Shown here in pieces: positions 11,286 to 22,637 of a DNA stretch of 64,000 nucleotides. Position numbers and translations under genes: made by a program. The notes beneath the pieces are model-generated. The model did not search any database. It was not told where the DNA came from and was given only the letters and a program-made list of their open reading frames with translations. Numbering within the stretch: position 1 is the stretch's first letter; every line of letters begins with the position of its first letter. Source of the stretch: Daphnia pulex (taxonomy: Eukaryota; Arthropoda; Branchiopoda; Diplostraca; Daphniidae); assembly GCF_021134715.1 (NCBI RefSeq), contig NC_060021.1:2170001-2234000 (forward strand), in the 5' to 3' direction.

Positions 11286-11552
11286 TGTTAGAGTATGAGC
11301 GGCCACATTAATCACATATCTAGTTAGCCATTGAATTAATACAGTTAACATGTGGGCGAGAATAACTTACTTTCTTGTATTCAGTTAAGCACTCGTATAA
11401 AACAAACACTTCAGAGAGAGATCAGAAAGAAGTGAATACTCAAGTTTCAATATCTTGATCAAAACGTCACACACACGTTTCTGTCGTCGAGCAGACAATC
11501 ATCGGTTTCAGAAACCCCGTGTTCACACAATCCGTGGAATGTCTCCTCAACA
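11286..11552 (-). repeat. Copia 5' LTR
   Basis: 267-bp repeat of 4103-4377 with the same termini. It differs by a short deletion (after AAGCACTCG) and scattered substitutions. Confidence 0.9.
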
Positions 11553-12107
11553 ATTTGATGTGATTTTTCTATTTGAAATTAAAGGAATAATTGTTTTTGG
11601 TTTCTAAATTGTCAAAGAATTGCTGAAAAAGCAAGCTGCAAATCTTGGTCGTCATTTCTGCACCGGTACATCCGAAGAAGTATTATATGCCTGCAGATAA
11701 TTATTTTAAAAAATATTTTATAGTTAGCGAAACTTACATTTCCATTACCACATAGCCAACTTTGACAAGAGATAGAATAATCAACAAATCGGTTATGTAC
11801 GAAACAACGATCCTTTTCTAGGAAAAAGCTTAGCCACTACAAATGTAACACGTTATACTAAATGCTATGTGCAAAGAAGCTCGATTTCATCCCATCTTCT
11901 CACTTCTATTAAAATCGTTGTCTCTTTAGTCCGGCATTCAAGTTATAATTTTCAGCAGCTTCATGTACACATTTAACAACAGTGTTTACACGAACTTATC
12001 AGCCCACTAACTAACTATTAAGTGAATGTAAAATGAGCAGTAATTTCATGTCACGAGTATTCGGTGTTCAGCGATTTGGTGCCAACATTTCAAATTTTTA
12101 AGTTTTT
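11553..12107. other. Intergenic, nothing recognised
   Basis: AT-rich sequence between the Copia LTR and the RPS2 pseudogene; no feature supported. Confidence 0.5.
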
Positions 12108-13048
12108 TTAATAGGCTTTAGCTTTTTGACGTTGAGTACCAATGGGACGATGATTCTTCATCAAATAGTCGCTGTGTTCCTGGAACGAAGAGCTGTTGAA
12201 AATAGTCTCGGTCCACAAATCAGGTGTCAAGTAGGCGTACGTCTTGGCGATGGCAGCGTAAGTTGCCTTGGCTGGAAGGGAGAAAGCGAAACGTTTAACA
12301 ACCAAAAGCAATAAGTTAACGTAAATTCATCGAATATTTAAGTTACCGAAGTTGCCAAGGGTGCCAGTGCTACCACGAGCAGCAGTGTAGCAATCCTCAA
12401 TACCAGCAATTTGCAAAAGCTTCTTGGGGACAGGTGCTGAGACGATACCAGAACCGCAAAGGCCTGGGATCAAACGTACCAAGACGGAGCCGCACTTGCC
12501 AGTAATTTTGCAAGGGACGGTATGGGGTTTACCGATCTTGTTACCCCAGTAACCACGACGAACGGGTACAACAGAAAGATTGGCCATGATGATTGCTCCA
12601 CGAATGGCAGTGGCGACTTCCTTAGAGCACTTGTTTGCAAGACCAATGTGGCCTTTGCAGTCACCAATAGCTATGGAACAACAAAACATTACATATTTGC
12701 CAAACAGGTTTACTTCATGTGATCTAACCAACAACAGCCTGTTTAAAGCAAGTACAATGACCAACTCTGGTTTGCCTCTGGGTAGGCATGATTTTCTAAA
12801 CCTCAAGGGCACTTCCAAGAAAACAATCGATTCCAACCCCTGTAAATACAAACTGTCCATTGGTGTTAGTTCAAACAAGTTCAAAACTAATTTTGCTCGT
12901 CTTGATGGGGAGAGAGAGAAGGTAGATCTCCTCTAAGCTGCGAATCTTGCCATCGCGGACCAGACGGTCGAATTGTTGAAGAGAACCCATTCCTTCCCCC
13001 ATGTCCACCATAACCACCACGACCACGGGCTGGAGCAACATCCACCAT
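12108..13048 (-). pseudogene. RPS2 (40S ribosomal protein uS5) pseudogene with retained introns
   Basis: Pieces of ribosomal protein S2 occur in order on the minus strand: an N-terminal start with ARGRGG (from 13048), then [18 protein letters not shown], then [31 protein letters not shown] and [14 protein letters not shown] near 12240. Two introns are kept, with clean GT/AG borders at about 12270-12343 and an acceptor at about 12672. The copy is broken: the N-terminal arm and the EWVP region are in different frames near 12990, and the exon around 12700-12840 is scrambled and has lost its donor. It is therefore a decayed DNA-level duplicate, not a processed copy. The functional RPS2 must lie elsewhere. 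Confidence 0.85.
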
Positions 13049-13269
13049 TGCTGAAATTGCACAATTCAAGTAGTGTTATTTTAATCAAACTAGCCTGATG
13101 TTGACATCATTGACTTCAACAACAAAAATTTCAGTAAATCTTCGGAAAACTTGTCAAACAACGAACTAAGGACTTAAACACATTTAAAATTGATATTCTT
13201 GTGCAGATTGAATGTGAAAAAAATGCAATGATTGACGATTAACTAAAGTGTAATTGTTCTCACCTATGT

Positions 13270-14600
13270 GAAATATAGAAGAAAATAAAACAAAATGCGA
13301 GGAAGTTTGTTAAGAATCCCAGGGTTGCAAATTCAAACTTGTTGTCAACAAATAACAATGATAAGCCGGAATAAACAAACGACTGACAAGCGCTGAAAAA
13401 CGACAAATTAAAAAGAATGCAATTTTTTATTTGTCAGATTTCTAGATAAATATTAACTGCTTGTTATTTAATAAACGTTCTTTTCACTTAATTTTATGTC
13501 ATGAAAATTGATATAAACATACAAAAAGTTTGACATGTGCAGAGAATGAAACCATCTAGTTCATTGATTTGAGATGATTTTATTTTCTTTGTGCCAGTCA
13601 TATTCTAATGATAAGAATAGAATTTGCTGTGTGCATAGTTGCTACGCCGTTTTGACCGATATCTTATACAACTACTTATCGCATCGCTTCGACAATATGA
13701 GTAGAACTATTAAACTTTCAAGCCATATAACGATGATAGGGTATTTTCGAGGTGACAAACCTCTTGAAAAAATGATCCCCGTAAAAAATTACCCTAGCCT
13801 AGTTAAAAACCAAAAATCTTTATTTTCTTTATCTTTATCAGAGTCTTCTTCAAGTTTCAAAGAAAAAAAGCGCAGAGATATTAATAACAACAGTCACTGT
13901 ATCAAAGAAGACTTATATTTCTCTTGATGTTACTATTACCATTGAGAAGAATTCTTTGTTGGAACATGGCAGTTATGCACACTTCATTAATAATACCGCT
14001 AGCAACATGTATCCAATTGTTCCTGTCAAAAACCTTGACTGGCCCTTTCAAATGAACAAAGTTCGTGTGTGAAGCTTCTTGCTTTTCGGTAAATCCAAGT
14101 TCTCCGCCCATATCCTAAAATCTTGCTGTAATACAACGTAATAAAAGTTGAGACATGAATAAGAAAAGTTATGAACAATCAAACCTCGTTGACGCTGTTA
14201 GCTAAAATTGTGTTTTTGATTTCCATCGCTGAGACAAGTGGATCTCATTAGTCACCGTTATATTAATTTTTTTATAGCCTTACGAAAAAACTTAATTTCC
14301 AAAATTGATTGACATTAAAAAATAAAAGTCACTTGCTTTGGTATGAAGATATGGTGGTACCCACTGATTCCATCGAAATATTTTTCGCCTCCAAGTATAA
14401 TGCTCCATTTATAAATTGTTTTCAATTCTTTCGTCTTTTAACATTCTTTTTATAAATTTACAGCACCTAAAACAAAATTTTTACTATTAGAATCAAAGGA
14501 AAACAAAAATTGTTGTGTGAAGTGTTAATTAATAATCGCAGCAGATATGATAAATTCTATTCCCCTCTGCCCCCTGATTAATATTAAAACAGTTACAAGC
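13270..14600. other. Intergenic, nothing recognised
   Basis: A possible 5' UTR splice donor (TAG|GTGAGA, minus strand, near 13267) belongs to the RPS2 copy. Otherwise AT-rich with only spurious frames. Confidence 0.4.
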
Positions 14601-14916
14601 TAGACTTCACACTCTCATCTAATCAAAATGGTTTTTACAGTTGATCAATTGTTTATCATTCAAGATTATGTAAAAAAAACCGGGTCACGTGTGTTTCTAT
14701 TGCACAATATACGAGAAGATGCAGAGGGTTTGTGCGAACAACAAAGTATTGATAGAGAAATACCCAGGGAACTTAGAATGGGCGACTCTCCTGCCTACAC
14801 CTTTTGCTGTAATGCCATTCATAATGTTGAGAACTACAAAGAGGGAGGTTACAACCCTTGATTAAATAATTAATCGCAACCTAACCTAACCTAATCTGAT
14901 TTATGCCAGAAGACTG

Positions 14917-15198
14917 GTGTTAAAGGAACCTGGATTGGATGAATTTTTTGGCCCAACAAATTTTGTTTTAAAGAAAATATACCTACAAAGACTTCACGAT
15001 CCGTTTCTGAAAGACGAATACAAAGCTAGAATGGACACAATCAGTTCTTGTCGAACAAGGTTCGTTGAGCTGGAAATAATCCATACAAACTGTGTTGATA
15101 AAATATCAGAGGAAACGGTTGAAGTTGAACTTGATATGTTTTCAGAAGAATATAACCTTCATGTCGACTTAGTAAGTCAAAAGAAAGATATAAGATAA
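14917..15198 (+). CDS. Hypothetical coding fragment
   Basis: The frame encodes an acidic, helix-prone segment (for example FLKDEYKARMD and EETVEVELDMF), and a consensus donor GTAAGT follows codon TTA near 15171. This looks like an exon rather than chance sequence. I do not recognise the family, no matching upstream or downstream exon was identified, and a separate 77-codon frame at 14628-14861 just upstream is equally anonymous. It may be an orphan exon or a gene relic. Confidence 0.25.
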   Translation: MLKEPGLDEFFGPTNFVLKKIYLQRLHDPFLKDEYKARMDTISSCRTRFVELEIIHTNCVDKISEETVEVELDMFSEEYNLHVDLVSQKKDIR

Positions 15199-16970
15199 AT
15201 CTATATAACCAGAATTGTAAATCCCATTTTTTAATACAGGTTATTTAGTCTGCATCCAAATGGAAGTTCAAAGGAAATAGCATCCTACAAGCTAAAAGGG
15301 GGCAGCTATGCAAGAAAAGGAAACTGAATTAGTCAAATGGAAACTAGCATTATTTCAATCAACCCCTAATTTTTCTCTAAACTTAAATTCTTTAAGCTTT
15401 TTCAAAAGAAACCCACAAAACAAAAACAAACAAACAAAATTAAACAAAATTTTGTTAAATACCTGTTTTGAAGCAATCAATTTTGAAGACCGATGTAAAT
15501 ACTCGATTCTGGACCACTGTACGTCTTTAGCTTTGCCGACTTTGTGCCTATATGCCATTCAGATTTGCCAGTAATACCACACTTTTTTCATCCTATTTTC
15601 TCAAACTTATTTGCCCTAAACAAAAAAAAGAAAGCCGGTAAGAAACGGCGCGGTTCCAAACCGAGTTGGTTGGAATAGATTCCCTACTATATACCTAGCT
15701 GAAGGTGGCATCCGCATAATGAACTCGATGTTAAGACGACCTTCAACATGGTTGCTGCCTGACAGACGCGAATCAAATACGATTTCAGTACGAGAAACGT
15801 TGAGTTAAGAACAGTGGAACTTCGTACAATCATGACAAGAAAGAAGAATCTTAAATGTGATCTATGAATATTGAGGTGATAAGTTTGTATGTACGAAGAC
15901 TACTTGGTATTCAATCCTCTATAATATTGTGCATTAACATAAATTTGTTGAATGGACGTTATCCTGATGAAAATGCAGCTGTCATAGTTTTGAAAGACCA
16001 AGATACTGAGTTCGAACAATTTTGGTAAGTTGATTTTGCCTAAGCATTCATTTTTGCCTGGCTTAATTGGTTTTTGGGCTTTCATCAGTGTATGACAGTC
16101 TTCGGTGTCATTTTAGCTTCACTCCTGGCTTGAGTAATGCTATTCATTAAATTAGTATTCTAGAAACTAGAAATTTTTAGTCGTTTTTATGATTATTACT
16201 ATTATTTTTTTCTCTTGTACTTTTCCATTCAGAATTCAGACCCAACACTGTCCCATTCCTACTAGGAAGCAAAGCAGTACCTTCTGGGCGGTTATGTCAA
16301 CACACCTCGGTGCTGACACGAGAAAACAATGATTTAGAAGAAAATATGATTAATACAACGTTGAACGACTGTTCCTACACAGCCAGGAATACTTTTTCAA
16401 GGTTATTGTTATAGGGAGCCTTTCTAAGTATTAAGCTACTGAAATTTTTCATGATTTGTATTTGTACTGTTCATTGTTTTTTGTTTGTTTTTTTACATTC
16501 AAAGGGTTTAAAGAAACAGCCTGTGAGTTGGACGATACCGTAATTGATTTTTCTTTTTGAAGGAACGGAAATAGCAAATGGAGGAGTGGTTGTTCTAGCC
16601 GTAGGTAAGAAAATAGTTAGTATTTGGACATTTAATATTAATGGTGACGCTTTCGAGTCTCAATAAGTAGCGAGAATTATTTGATTAACGTTTAAATCCA
16701 TTACAATGCTGGTCCACTTATAGAACCGGCCTGTGCGTGGTTCTATAACCGGATGGTTCAATAACCGAGCACTTCATCCAAGCGCCATCTGCCGTCGATT
16801 CTGTCTATACGTAAAACCCTATTGAACACTAAATACAGTTTATTTGTCTCAACATAGAAATAATGATAATATTGACTGATAAATTATGACAAATAAAAAT
16901 TACGACCAAAGTCATAGCCATTTTAAAATAAGAAAATAACAATAAATTTAGAAGTCAAACATAAAAAAAT
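15199..16970. other. Mostly non-coding, possible gene scraps
   Basis: On the minus strand near 15680-15800 a short frame reads TEIVFDSRLSGSNHVEGR and continues into a hydrophobic, proline-containing end, which looks like a conserved-protein scrap that I cannot name. The remainder is AT-rich and featureless. Confidence 0.3.
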
Positions 16971-16975
16971 CATTT

Positions 16976-17428
16976 CTAAAGGTGATCTCTAATTCCCCTT
17001 GATAAAGCTAACAAAACAGGATCTTGAATGTTTGAAGAAATAGCCGCGTTAGAATACTTTAACAACATGTTTTTAATTGTTTCTTCTGAAAGCGAAAGAG
17101 TAAATGCTATTGGTGGGGGAAAGGGAGGTGGAATGTCAACATTCATTTTTATAGAAATAGCATCCTGCTCGTTTAATGTTGACAAATCAAAAGTCTCGTT
17201 AATTTCATTAAAAGTTTCTTCCTCTTGAGCCGCAATTATTTCTGGATGAGCAAAAAATAAAACGTGGTTAAGCGCAAAGCATAAAAAACACCAAAAAGAA
17301 ATTTCTGGCGTAATTTTCAAAGATATTTCAAAATTCTGTCCATCCTCCTTCCTTATCGAATACAGCTTGAAGACGCCGGGGCATGCTATCAACCAATTTT
17401 TCCAGATATTAATTTTGGGGTGATCCAA
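16976..17428 (-). CDS. Hypothetical 150-residue open frame
   Basis: The open frame holds one hydrophobic stretch near its middle (FWCFLCFALNHVLFF) and a proline run (PPPFPPPI). No family is recognised. It lies beside the Tc1/mariner remnant, and the phrase GGGGTGATCCAATA occurs both here (17415) and near 17625, so it may be part of a repeat rather than a gene. Weak candidate. Confidence 0.2.
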   Translation of the reverse strand: MDHPKINIWKNWLIACPGVFKLYSIRKEDGQNFEISLKITPEISFWCFLCFALNHVLFFAHPEIIAAQEEETFNEINETFDLSTLNEQDAISIKMNVDIPPPFPPPIAFTLSLSEETIKNMLLKYSNAAISSNIQDPVLLALSRGIRDHL

Positions 17429-17867
17429 TATTTATGATCGATGAATTTAAATACATAACCTTAACACTTTTTTAAAATTAAAAATCAGAAAGATGAAGAA
17501 TACTTCTTTATCTTTCTGCAAGAAAAAATAACCGTCGTACGACCAATCTAAGTATTTAAAAAAACCTCTCGCGAGACACCGTTAGGCCGTTAGGCGCGGG
17601 TTAAAACGCCTTTTTTGGACCGGGGTGATCCAATACCTGTGGTGGGTACTGTATACTAACTAATTTTATGTCTGCTACTCGTAAATTGAAAAAAAAAAAC
17701 TATCGGTATCGGCTATTTCATCGATCGATAGTTTTCCGGTTATCGATCGATGACAATTTTAAAATGTATCGGCCGATAATCGGGAAATTTTAAAAAACTA
17801 TCTACGATGACGTTTTCATCGAGTATTGGAACGATAGTCCCAATCCTGGATATTCCGCATTAACATT

Positions 17868-19022
17868 CTAGTCATTCCATTTTGCAGACACAAATTGAAA
17901 CAGTTCATCACTGTTTCTTGCATCTCTGGCATGAAATCGCGCGCCGTCGCTGTTATGAGCTTTATTTAAACTACAAACTAAATAACCCCAGAGGTTCCCA
18001 ATTGGGTTCATGTCGGTCCCTTGTGTCGGCCAATCAAGGGCTATTAAACGAGCTTGATCGTTCAACCAATCCTGCGTTCTATGCACTCTGTGTATGCTGG
18101 AACTGCAAATAAGATTGTAAATTAGTAGATATTCTTTTGCGATACAATATTTCTATTACTTGTCTTGGACAAACGTTACAGTTTCTCCCGGCGGAAAATA
18201 ATCAGTTAAATAAGGGATAGTGTTCCTTCTAAGATGTTGACATATTGGACAGCAGTCAAATTTCCAACAACTCGTCTTAATGGGGTTACGCCACCAAGCC
18301 ACAATCCGCCCAAAACGGAAACTGTTGAGCGGCCACTTTTCGTAATGTGCAGTACGTTTTCGCGACTATATCTTTGATTATTTAGACGTCGAACACGAAT
18401 TTTACCGTGAGCGGCCGAGGACCAAGACTTTTCGTCTGTAAAAATTACTAGACGCCAAAATGCAATTGGCATGTTGACATAGCGACGTGCAAATCGATAC
18501 GTCCAGCACGATGCTCTTCCGTTAACACATCTTTAACGGCGGCAATTCTGGATCTTAGACCAGCAGAATTCAGTCTCCGCGTGATTGATTGCCGTGACAA
18601 TTGATCTACACCGGCTTTGGCTGCAATATCGACAGTGGTATCGGAATTGTTTAAGGTGGCTAGGAGAATAATTGAAAAAAAAAATATGCCCGAACGTCTA
18701 AAAATAAATTAATAAAATACCGCAACAAGCTAAGTTAAAATCTTCCTCTTTGGTAGTCAATCTTCGCTGCCCAGGGAGTATAGTCTCTTCTAGCGCCCCT
18801 GTTTCCTCATAACGCCGTATCCATCTTTCAACTGATGAATGATGAATACCCAATCTTGTTGAGATAGCATTTTTACTAAAGCCAGTGTAAAGTAGTGCAA
18901 TTATTTCGATTCGCTGCGCGGGTGTTAAACGATAAGTTTCTCTCTCAAAATGGGGTAAAAGAGGTCCTATAAATTCATACGGTGGAAATCCACCTGTCTG
19001 TCTCCTTCCGCCATTTGAAATA
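17868..19022 (-). pseudogene. Tc1/mariner-type transposase, broken
   Basis: From 19022 downward there is a helix-turn-helix segment (TPAQRIEIIALLYTGFSK, ISTRLGIHHSSVERWIRRY), then a second DNA-binding region. The catalytic motif IFTDEKSW follows at about 18440, then a VQDN motif across a small intron (about 18120-18165). The end reads DWPTQGTDMNPIGNLWG at about 18000. The third acidic residue, normally E in PIENLW, is glycine here. A frameshift lies near 18215 and another small intron near 18660-18720. The copy is therefore inactive. I could not find its terminal repeats. Confidence 0.85.
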
Positions 19023-19582
19023 AACTAAACCAAATTGCAAAACATTTTTTTCTTTTTTTTAATGAAAACCTTTTTTATCTCCGTTTTCTTACCCAACCCG
19101 AGCACGGTAGGAAAATACCTTTCGCGCCGCGTACACTCAATGAAACGCTAAATTTTTTCCCGCGTAGGGTAAGGGACCCCCCGCGCATGTCAATGGACTC
19201 GACTGTACACTCTCGGCTATCCCCAAGACCGGCGGGTGTTCAGTGAAGGGTCCCAAGATTCCCCGCCAGGTTCGCTAGTGTTTTAGGCTTATCGCCTCTC
19301 GGGGGTATAGCAAAAATAGGGATTTTTCGTTCGTTATCTGTAAAATTACCAATCAATGTGTCAATAAATTGATTTAGTTTAAGCTTAATGTGATTCCCTA
19401 TCCTTAAATACCTAATTCATCTAGATTAGGCAATTTTTTATGTTTTTTTGTGATTGAAATTCACAACTTTTTGAAATTTGCGCCAAAAAAATCAAATCTT
19501 TTTTTATTTAATTTTTATAAAATTTTTTATATTTTAAAATTAATATTAAATATTTTAAAATGAACGTGAACATTATTATTAA

Positions 19583-19745
19583 CATCCTTGGCGAAGCCGT
19601 GAACGTCAAGTTACTATAAATCACGACGAAGCCGTGAACATAGTTTTATTATTATCCACGGCGAAGCTATGAAATTAAATGTTTCATCCACGGCGAAGCC
19701 GTGAAATTAACATTCGGGATCATCACGGCGAAGCCGTGAATATCA
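19583..19745. repeat. Five-unit tandem array with palindromic core, period about 35 bp
   Basis: The core CACGGCGAAGCCGTGAA, or a close variant, recurs with GGCGAAGCC centres starting at 19590, 19625, 19660, 19692 and 19727, giving spacings of 35, 35, 32 and 35. Each core can form a hairpin (CACGGC paired with GCCGTG around GAA). Spacers are AT-rich and partly similar (ATTAACATT, GGATCATC), so this is a minisatellite rather than a CRISPR array, which would also be unexpected in an animal genome. Confidence 0.8.
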
Positions 19746-20191
19746 TTCTGGATCATAGGGGGTGTTGCTGTTGATGCCGGGGGGAGGAGGCAATTGGCAA
19801 TTGAATCATACCAGCCTACCAGGACAATGAATTTTTTTGTAACCGTCCCTACCTTGTTTACGAAAAAATATCGCCATTTCCTGCCCCAAGGGAAGAATGG
19901 AAAGAAGAGGCGAAGGAAGAAACTAAGAGTGGACAAAGGGGTGGCGCGGGGTTATCTTTCCTCGGGGCAGGATATAGTCTTTGAAAACAAAATGCCTTTT
20001 ACTTAAAAATTCATAATAAATAAACTACAACGACCATCGAGGGGAAATAAATCTTAAAAGATTACCTCATAACTAAGGAATGTAGTTATCTAATTAGGAA
20101 TAGCAACTGAAGACGAATGAAATGGGAAAATTAAAAACTAAAACTAAATCGGGCAGAATTCCATAAGCCGCCATGCAAGAACTGTTCGTTC
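19746..20191. other. Intergenic, nothing recognised
   Basis: No supported feature between the palindromic array and the large inverted repeat. Confidence 0.4.
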
Positions 20192-22319
20192 CATGGTAGA
20201 AGAGGGGATAGTATGTTCACGCACTAGAAATTTTCCACAAGTCTCGATCCCAGGTTGCCACGATGAATGGTAGTGACACCAAGCGGATTTTCTCCAGAAC
20301 TATGTCTGAACACGTTTTTTTTTCTAAGTCCTTGCGAAAGAAAAAAAATTAGATTTTGTTTAAAAAAATGTGAAAAAACTCGGATTTTTTACAGAATCTA
20401 GGTATTCCATAAATTTCGCTTTAAAAATATAGAAAAAAGGGAAAATAAACAAAAAATATTAGTTCTGGTTTGAATCAACTCCGTCTCACATGGGAACTCG
20501 TCGCTTGTCCAACTGGGCTATCAATTGCTTACAAATCTTCAATAAAAGCTATTCATAACCCCTATAGACCTCTTGCACAATGCGGATAGCAGGATTCTTG
20601 TAGTCCGACAACGCTGCAATCCGCCATATTGAGAAAACCACACCCTTTTTTAACACTGTCTCTTACGGAAGTATTTTTTCAAAGTGTTTTTTCTCTAAAC
20701 TGGATTACAACTTCGAGCAAAGAAAAATGTTAAAAAATACTACATCATTCAGGTAATCCGTAGCATGTAAGTTTTCCACTATTGAAGTAGTGAAAGTCAT
20801 AATAATTAAATGTTTTGTACAGGGCATATGGGCATTGTTTACATATGTGGACCATATGAGGACCCAAACATGTATAGTTTACTTGTAATTTTTAACATGT
20901 AAACACTTGGTAATTGATTTTTCCTTATTATTTAGATTGTCATGTTTGACGAGGTATTGGTGGAAAATGCTATAATCCAATTATTCGACCTATCCAACTA
21001 TTCTGATAGTTTGCCAACCGAGGCAAAAGAACGCTATCTTTCGAAGTTGGTAATAAAAACACCATAATTTATACTTTCTGTAAAATTTTCCCCTATACTT
21101 GCTTATGTGATGTATTTTTATGTTTTACAGACAAGCATCTAATGCCAGAATGATCGGTCAAATTTCCCAATGTGACTTTGCTGCCACAAAATCCTTTAGG
21201 TGCTGTGAAATGAACACTGCAGAGCATTAACACTATATGATGACCTTTACAACCAGATCGAAGAAGGAATTGTGTCAGCTCAAAAAGACATTGAAGCAAC
21301 CAAGAAGGAGTTGGAAGAGCAAGACAGATTCGTAGGAATAAAATGGAATATGATGCTTTGGCTGCCATTATTCAAACACAGCCTGATCGAAAGAGCACCC
21401 AAGAGAAATTATCTCTATTGCGACAGGTACTAGAAGCCTCAGAATGTGAATGTCAGAAATATGAAGCTAGATTAAAACAAAGACGCAAACAATTTCACTT
21501 ACTCATTTCAACTATCCAAGGATTACAGCAACTTCTCAACGATGATGAAGCATCCTAATTGTCTATTTTGTATGCATCCATATTCTCTATTTTAAATAAT
21601 GCTAACAAATACAAATCATTTGAAACACAAAAAAATCTATGTATGAATAAACTATCCAAACGATACATATCCAACAAGGAATGCCACAAAATATTGCTTT
21701 TTAAAAATAACACCACCAGTTCTTCTTGAGAGGTCGAATAGATGGATTACAGCATTTTCCACCAATACCTCGTCAAACATGACAATCTAAATAATAAGGA
21801 AAAATCAATTACCAAGTGTTTACATGTTAAAAATTACAAGTAAACTATATACATGTTTGGGGGTGTTTGGGTCCTACATATGTAAACAATGCCCATATGC
21901 CCTGTACAAAACATTTAATTAGTATGACTTCCACTACTTCAATAGTGGAAAACTTACATGCTACGGATTACCTGAATGATGTAGTATTTTTAAATATTTT
22001 TCTTTGGTCGAAGTTGTTATCCAGTTAGGAGAAAAAGCAATTTGAAAAAATACTTCCATAAGAGACAGTGTTAAAAAAGGGTGTGGTTTTCTCAATATGG
22101 CGGATTGCAGCGTTGTCGGACTACAAGAATCCTGCTATCCGCAATGTGCAAGAGGTCTATTAGGAAGCACAATTCAAGAAAACACGATTCGGTAACGCTA
22201 CGCTTGGCGGCAGCACCATACATCGTGGCAAAGGACTTTGAAAAAAGCCTGAAAAACCGAGGATCTAGCCTTCTGGGAAATTTCTAGTGCGTGAACATAC
22301 CATCCCCTCTTCTACCATG
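20192..22319. mobile_element. Long inverted-repeat (foldback) element enclosing a THOC7 copy
   Basis: The left arm 20192-20991 and right arm 21731-22319 are inverted copies of each other. Examples are GTATGTTCACGCACTAGAAA on the left against its complement at 22270-22295, and GTCATGTTTGACGAGG at 20938 against its complement near 21775. The outer end is CATGGTAGAAGAGG. The left arm has roughly 200 bp of extra or diverged sequence around 20290-20560. The 739-bp loop carries a broken THOC7 gene piece. Flanks (CTGTTCGT, CTGGTTCG) are similar but do not give a clean target duplication, so the superfamily is open. The CA start would suit a P-like element. Confidence 0.85.
20992..21558 (+). pseudogene. 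THOC7 (THO complex subunit 7) pseudogene fragment
   Basis: THOC7 is a coiled-coil subunit of the THO/TREX mRNA-export complex. The loop encodes a piece resembling QISQCDFAA, then a segment matching YDDLYNQIEEG, then EYDALAAIIQTQPDRKSTQ and RRKQFHLLISTIQGLQQLL up to a stop at 21558, in the THOC7 order. One intron with GT/AG ends is kept at about 21049-21128. The frame is broken: a stop and a two-base slip occur near 21225-21240, and another one-base slip near 21328. The N-terminal third of the protein is missing. It is a DNA-level gene fragment, not a retrocopy. Confidence 0.82.
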
Positions 22320-22637
22320 CTGGTTCGTGTCAAATCGATTTTTCACAATTTCATCGAACTGGCAACTTCGGACGTTAGACGACTCTATATAGGCTAGGCG
22401 GTTGTCATTTATATAAAGATGATTGAATTTTAAATTGACACTATGCACTTACTCTCCTATAATCAATTAAAATTCAACCAACAGCGTGCCAATTAGAATT
22501 ACTGTTTATTATTCTACAATAGGCTTGCCATGACAATACGCGTTAACTGTGATTTAAATTCACTTAAAAGCCGATGATTTGAAATCGATCAATGCCCTCA
22601 TCATCATAAAGATAAACGCGTGAATCTATCAATAAAA
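22320..22637. other. IFT172 3' flank
   Basis: This downstream flank of IFT172 is also present, diverged, at 1649-1895 next to the partial IFT172 duplicate. No further feature. Confidence 0.5.

Larger units (their letters stand above)
4103..11552 (-). mobile_element. Degenerate Copia-type LTR retrotransposon, minus orientation, interrupted
   Basis: Two similar LTRs (4103-4377 and 11286-11552) bracket gag, protease, integrase, reverse transcriptase and RNase H remnants in the Copia order, all on the minus strand. The coding region is broken by stops and frameshifts and is interrupted between integrase and reverse transcriptase by a hAT element (from 6039 to about 8580). The LTRs differ by several substitutions and small indels, so the insertion is not recent. 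I find no matching target duplication outside the LTRs (ATTCT against ATTTG), so a flank may have been rearranged. The element lies directly beside the partial IFT172 copy. Confidence 0.92.

Noticed and set aside
4098-11557. 5-bp target duplication around the Copia element
   Set aside because: The bases outside the LTRs are ATTCT and ATTTG; they do not match, so no duplication is claimed.
13574-13927. Plus-strand frame of 117 codons
   Set aside because: Low-complexity serine- and lysine-rich AT-derived sequence without any family resemblance or flanking exon signals.
14881-14896. Three CCTAA units (arthropod telomere-type repeat TTAGG)
   Set aside because: Only about three units; expected by chance in AT-rich DNA and not evidence of an interstitial telomere.
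19583-19745. CRISPR array
   Set aside because: Eukaryotic context, spacers similar to each other, no cas genes; better explained as a minisatellite.
20180-22330. 8-bp target duplication around the THOC7 foldback
   Set aside because: CTGTTCGT and CTGGTTCG are similar but offset and differ; not accepted without other copies for comparison.
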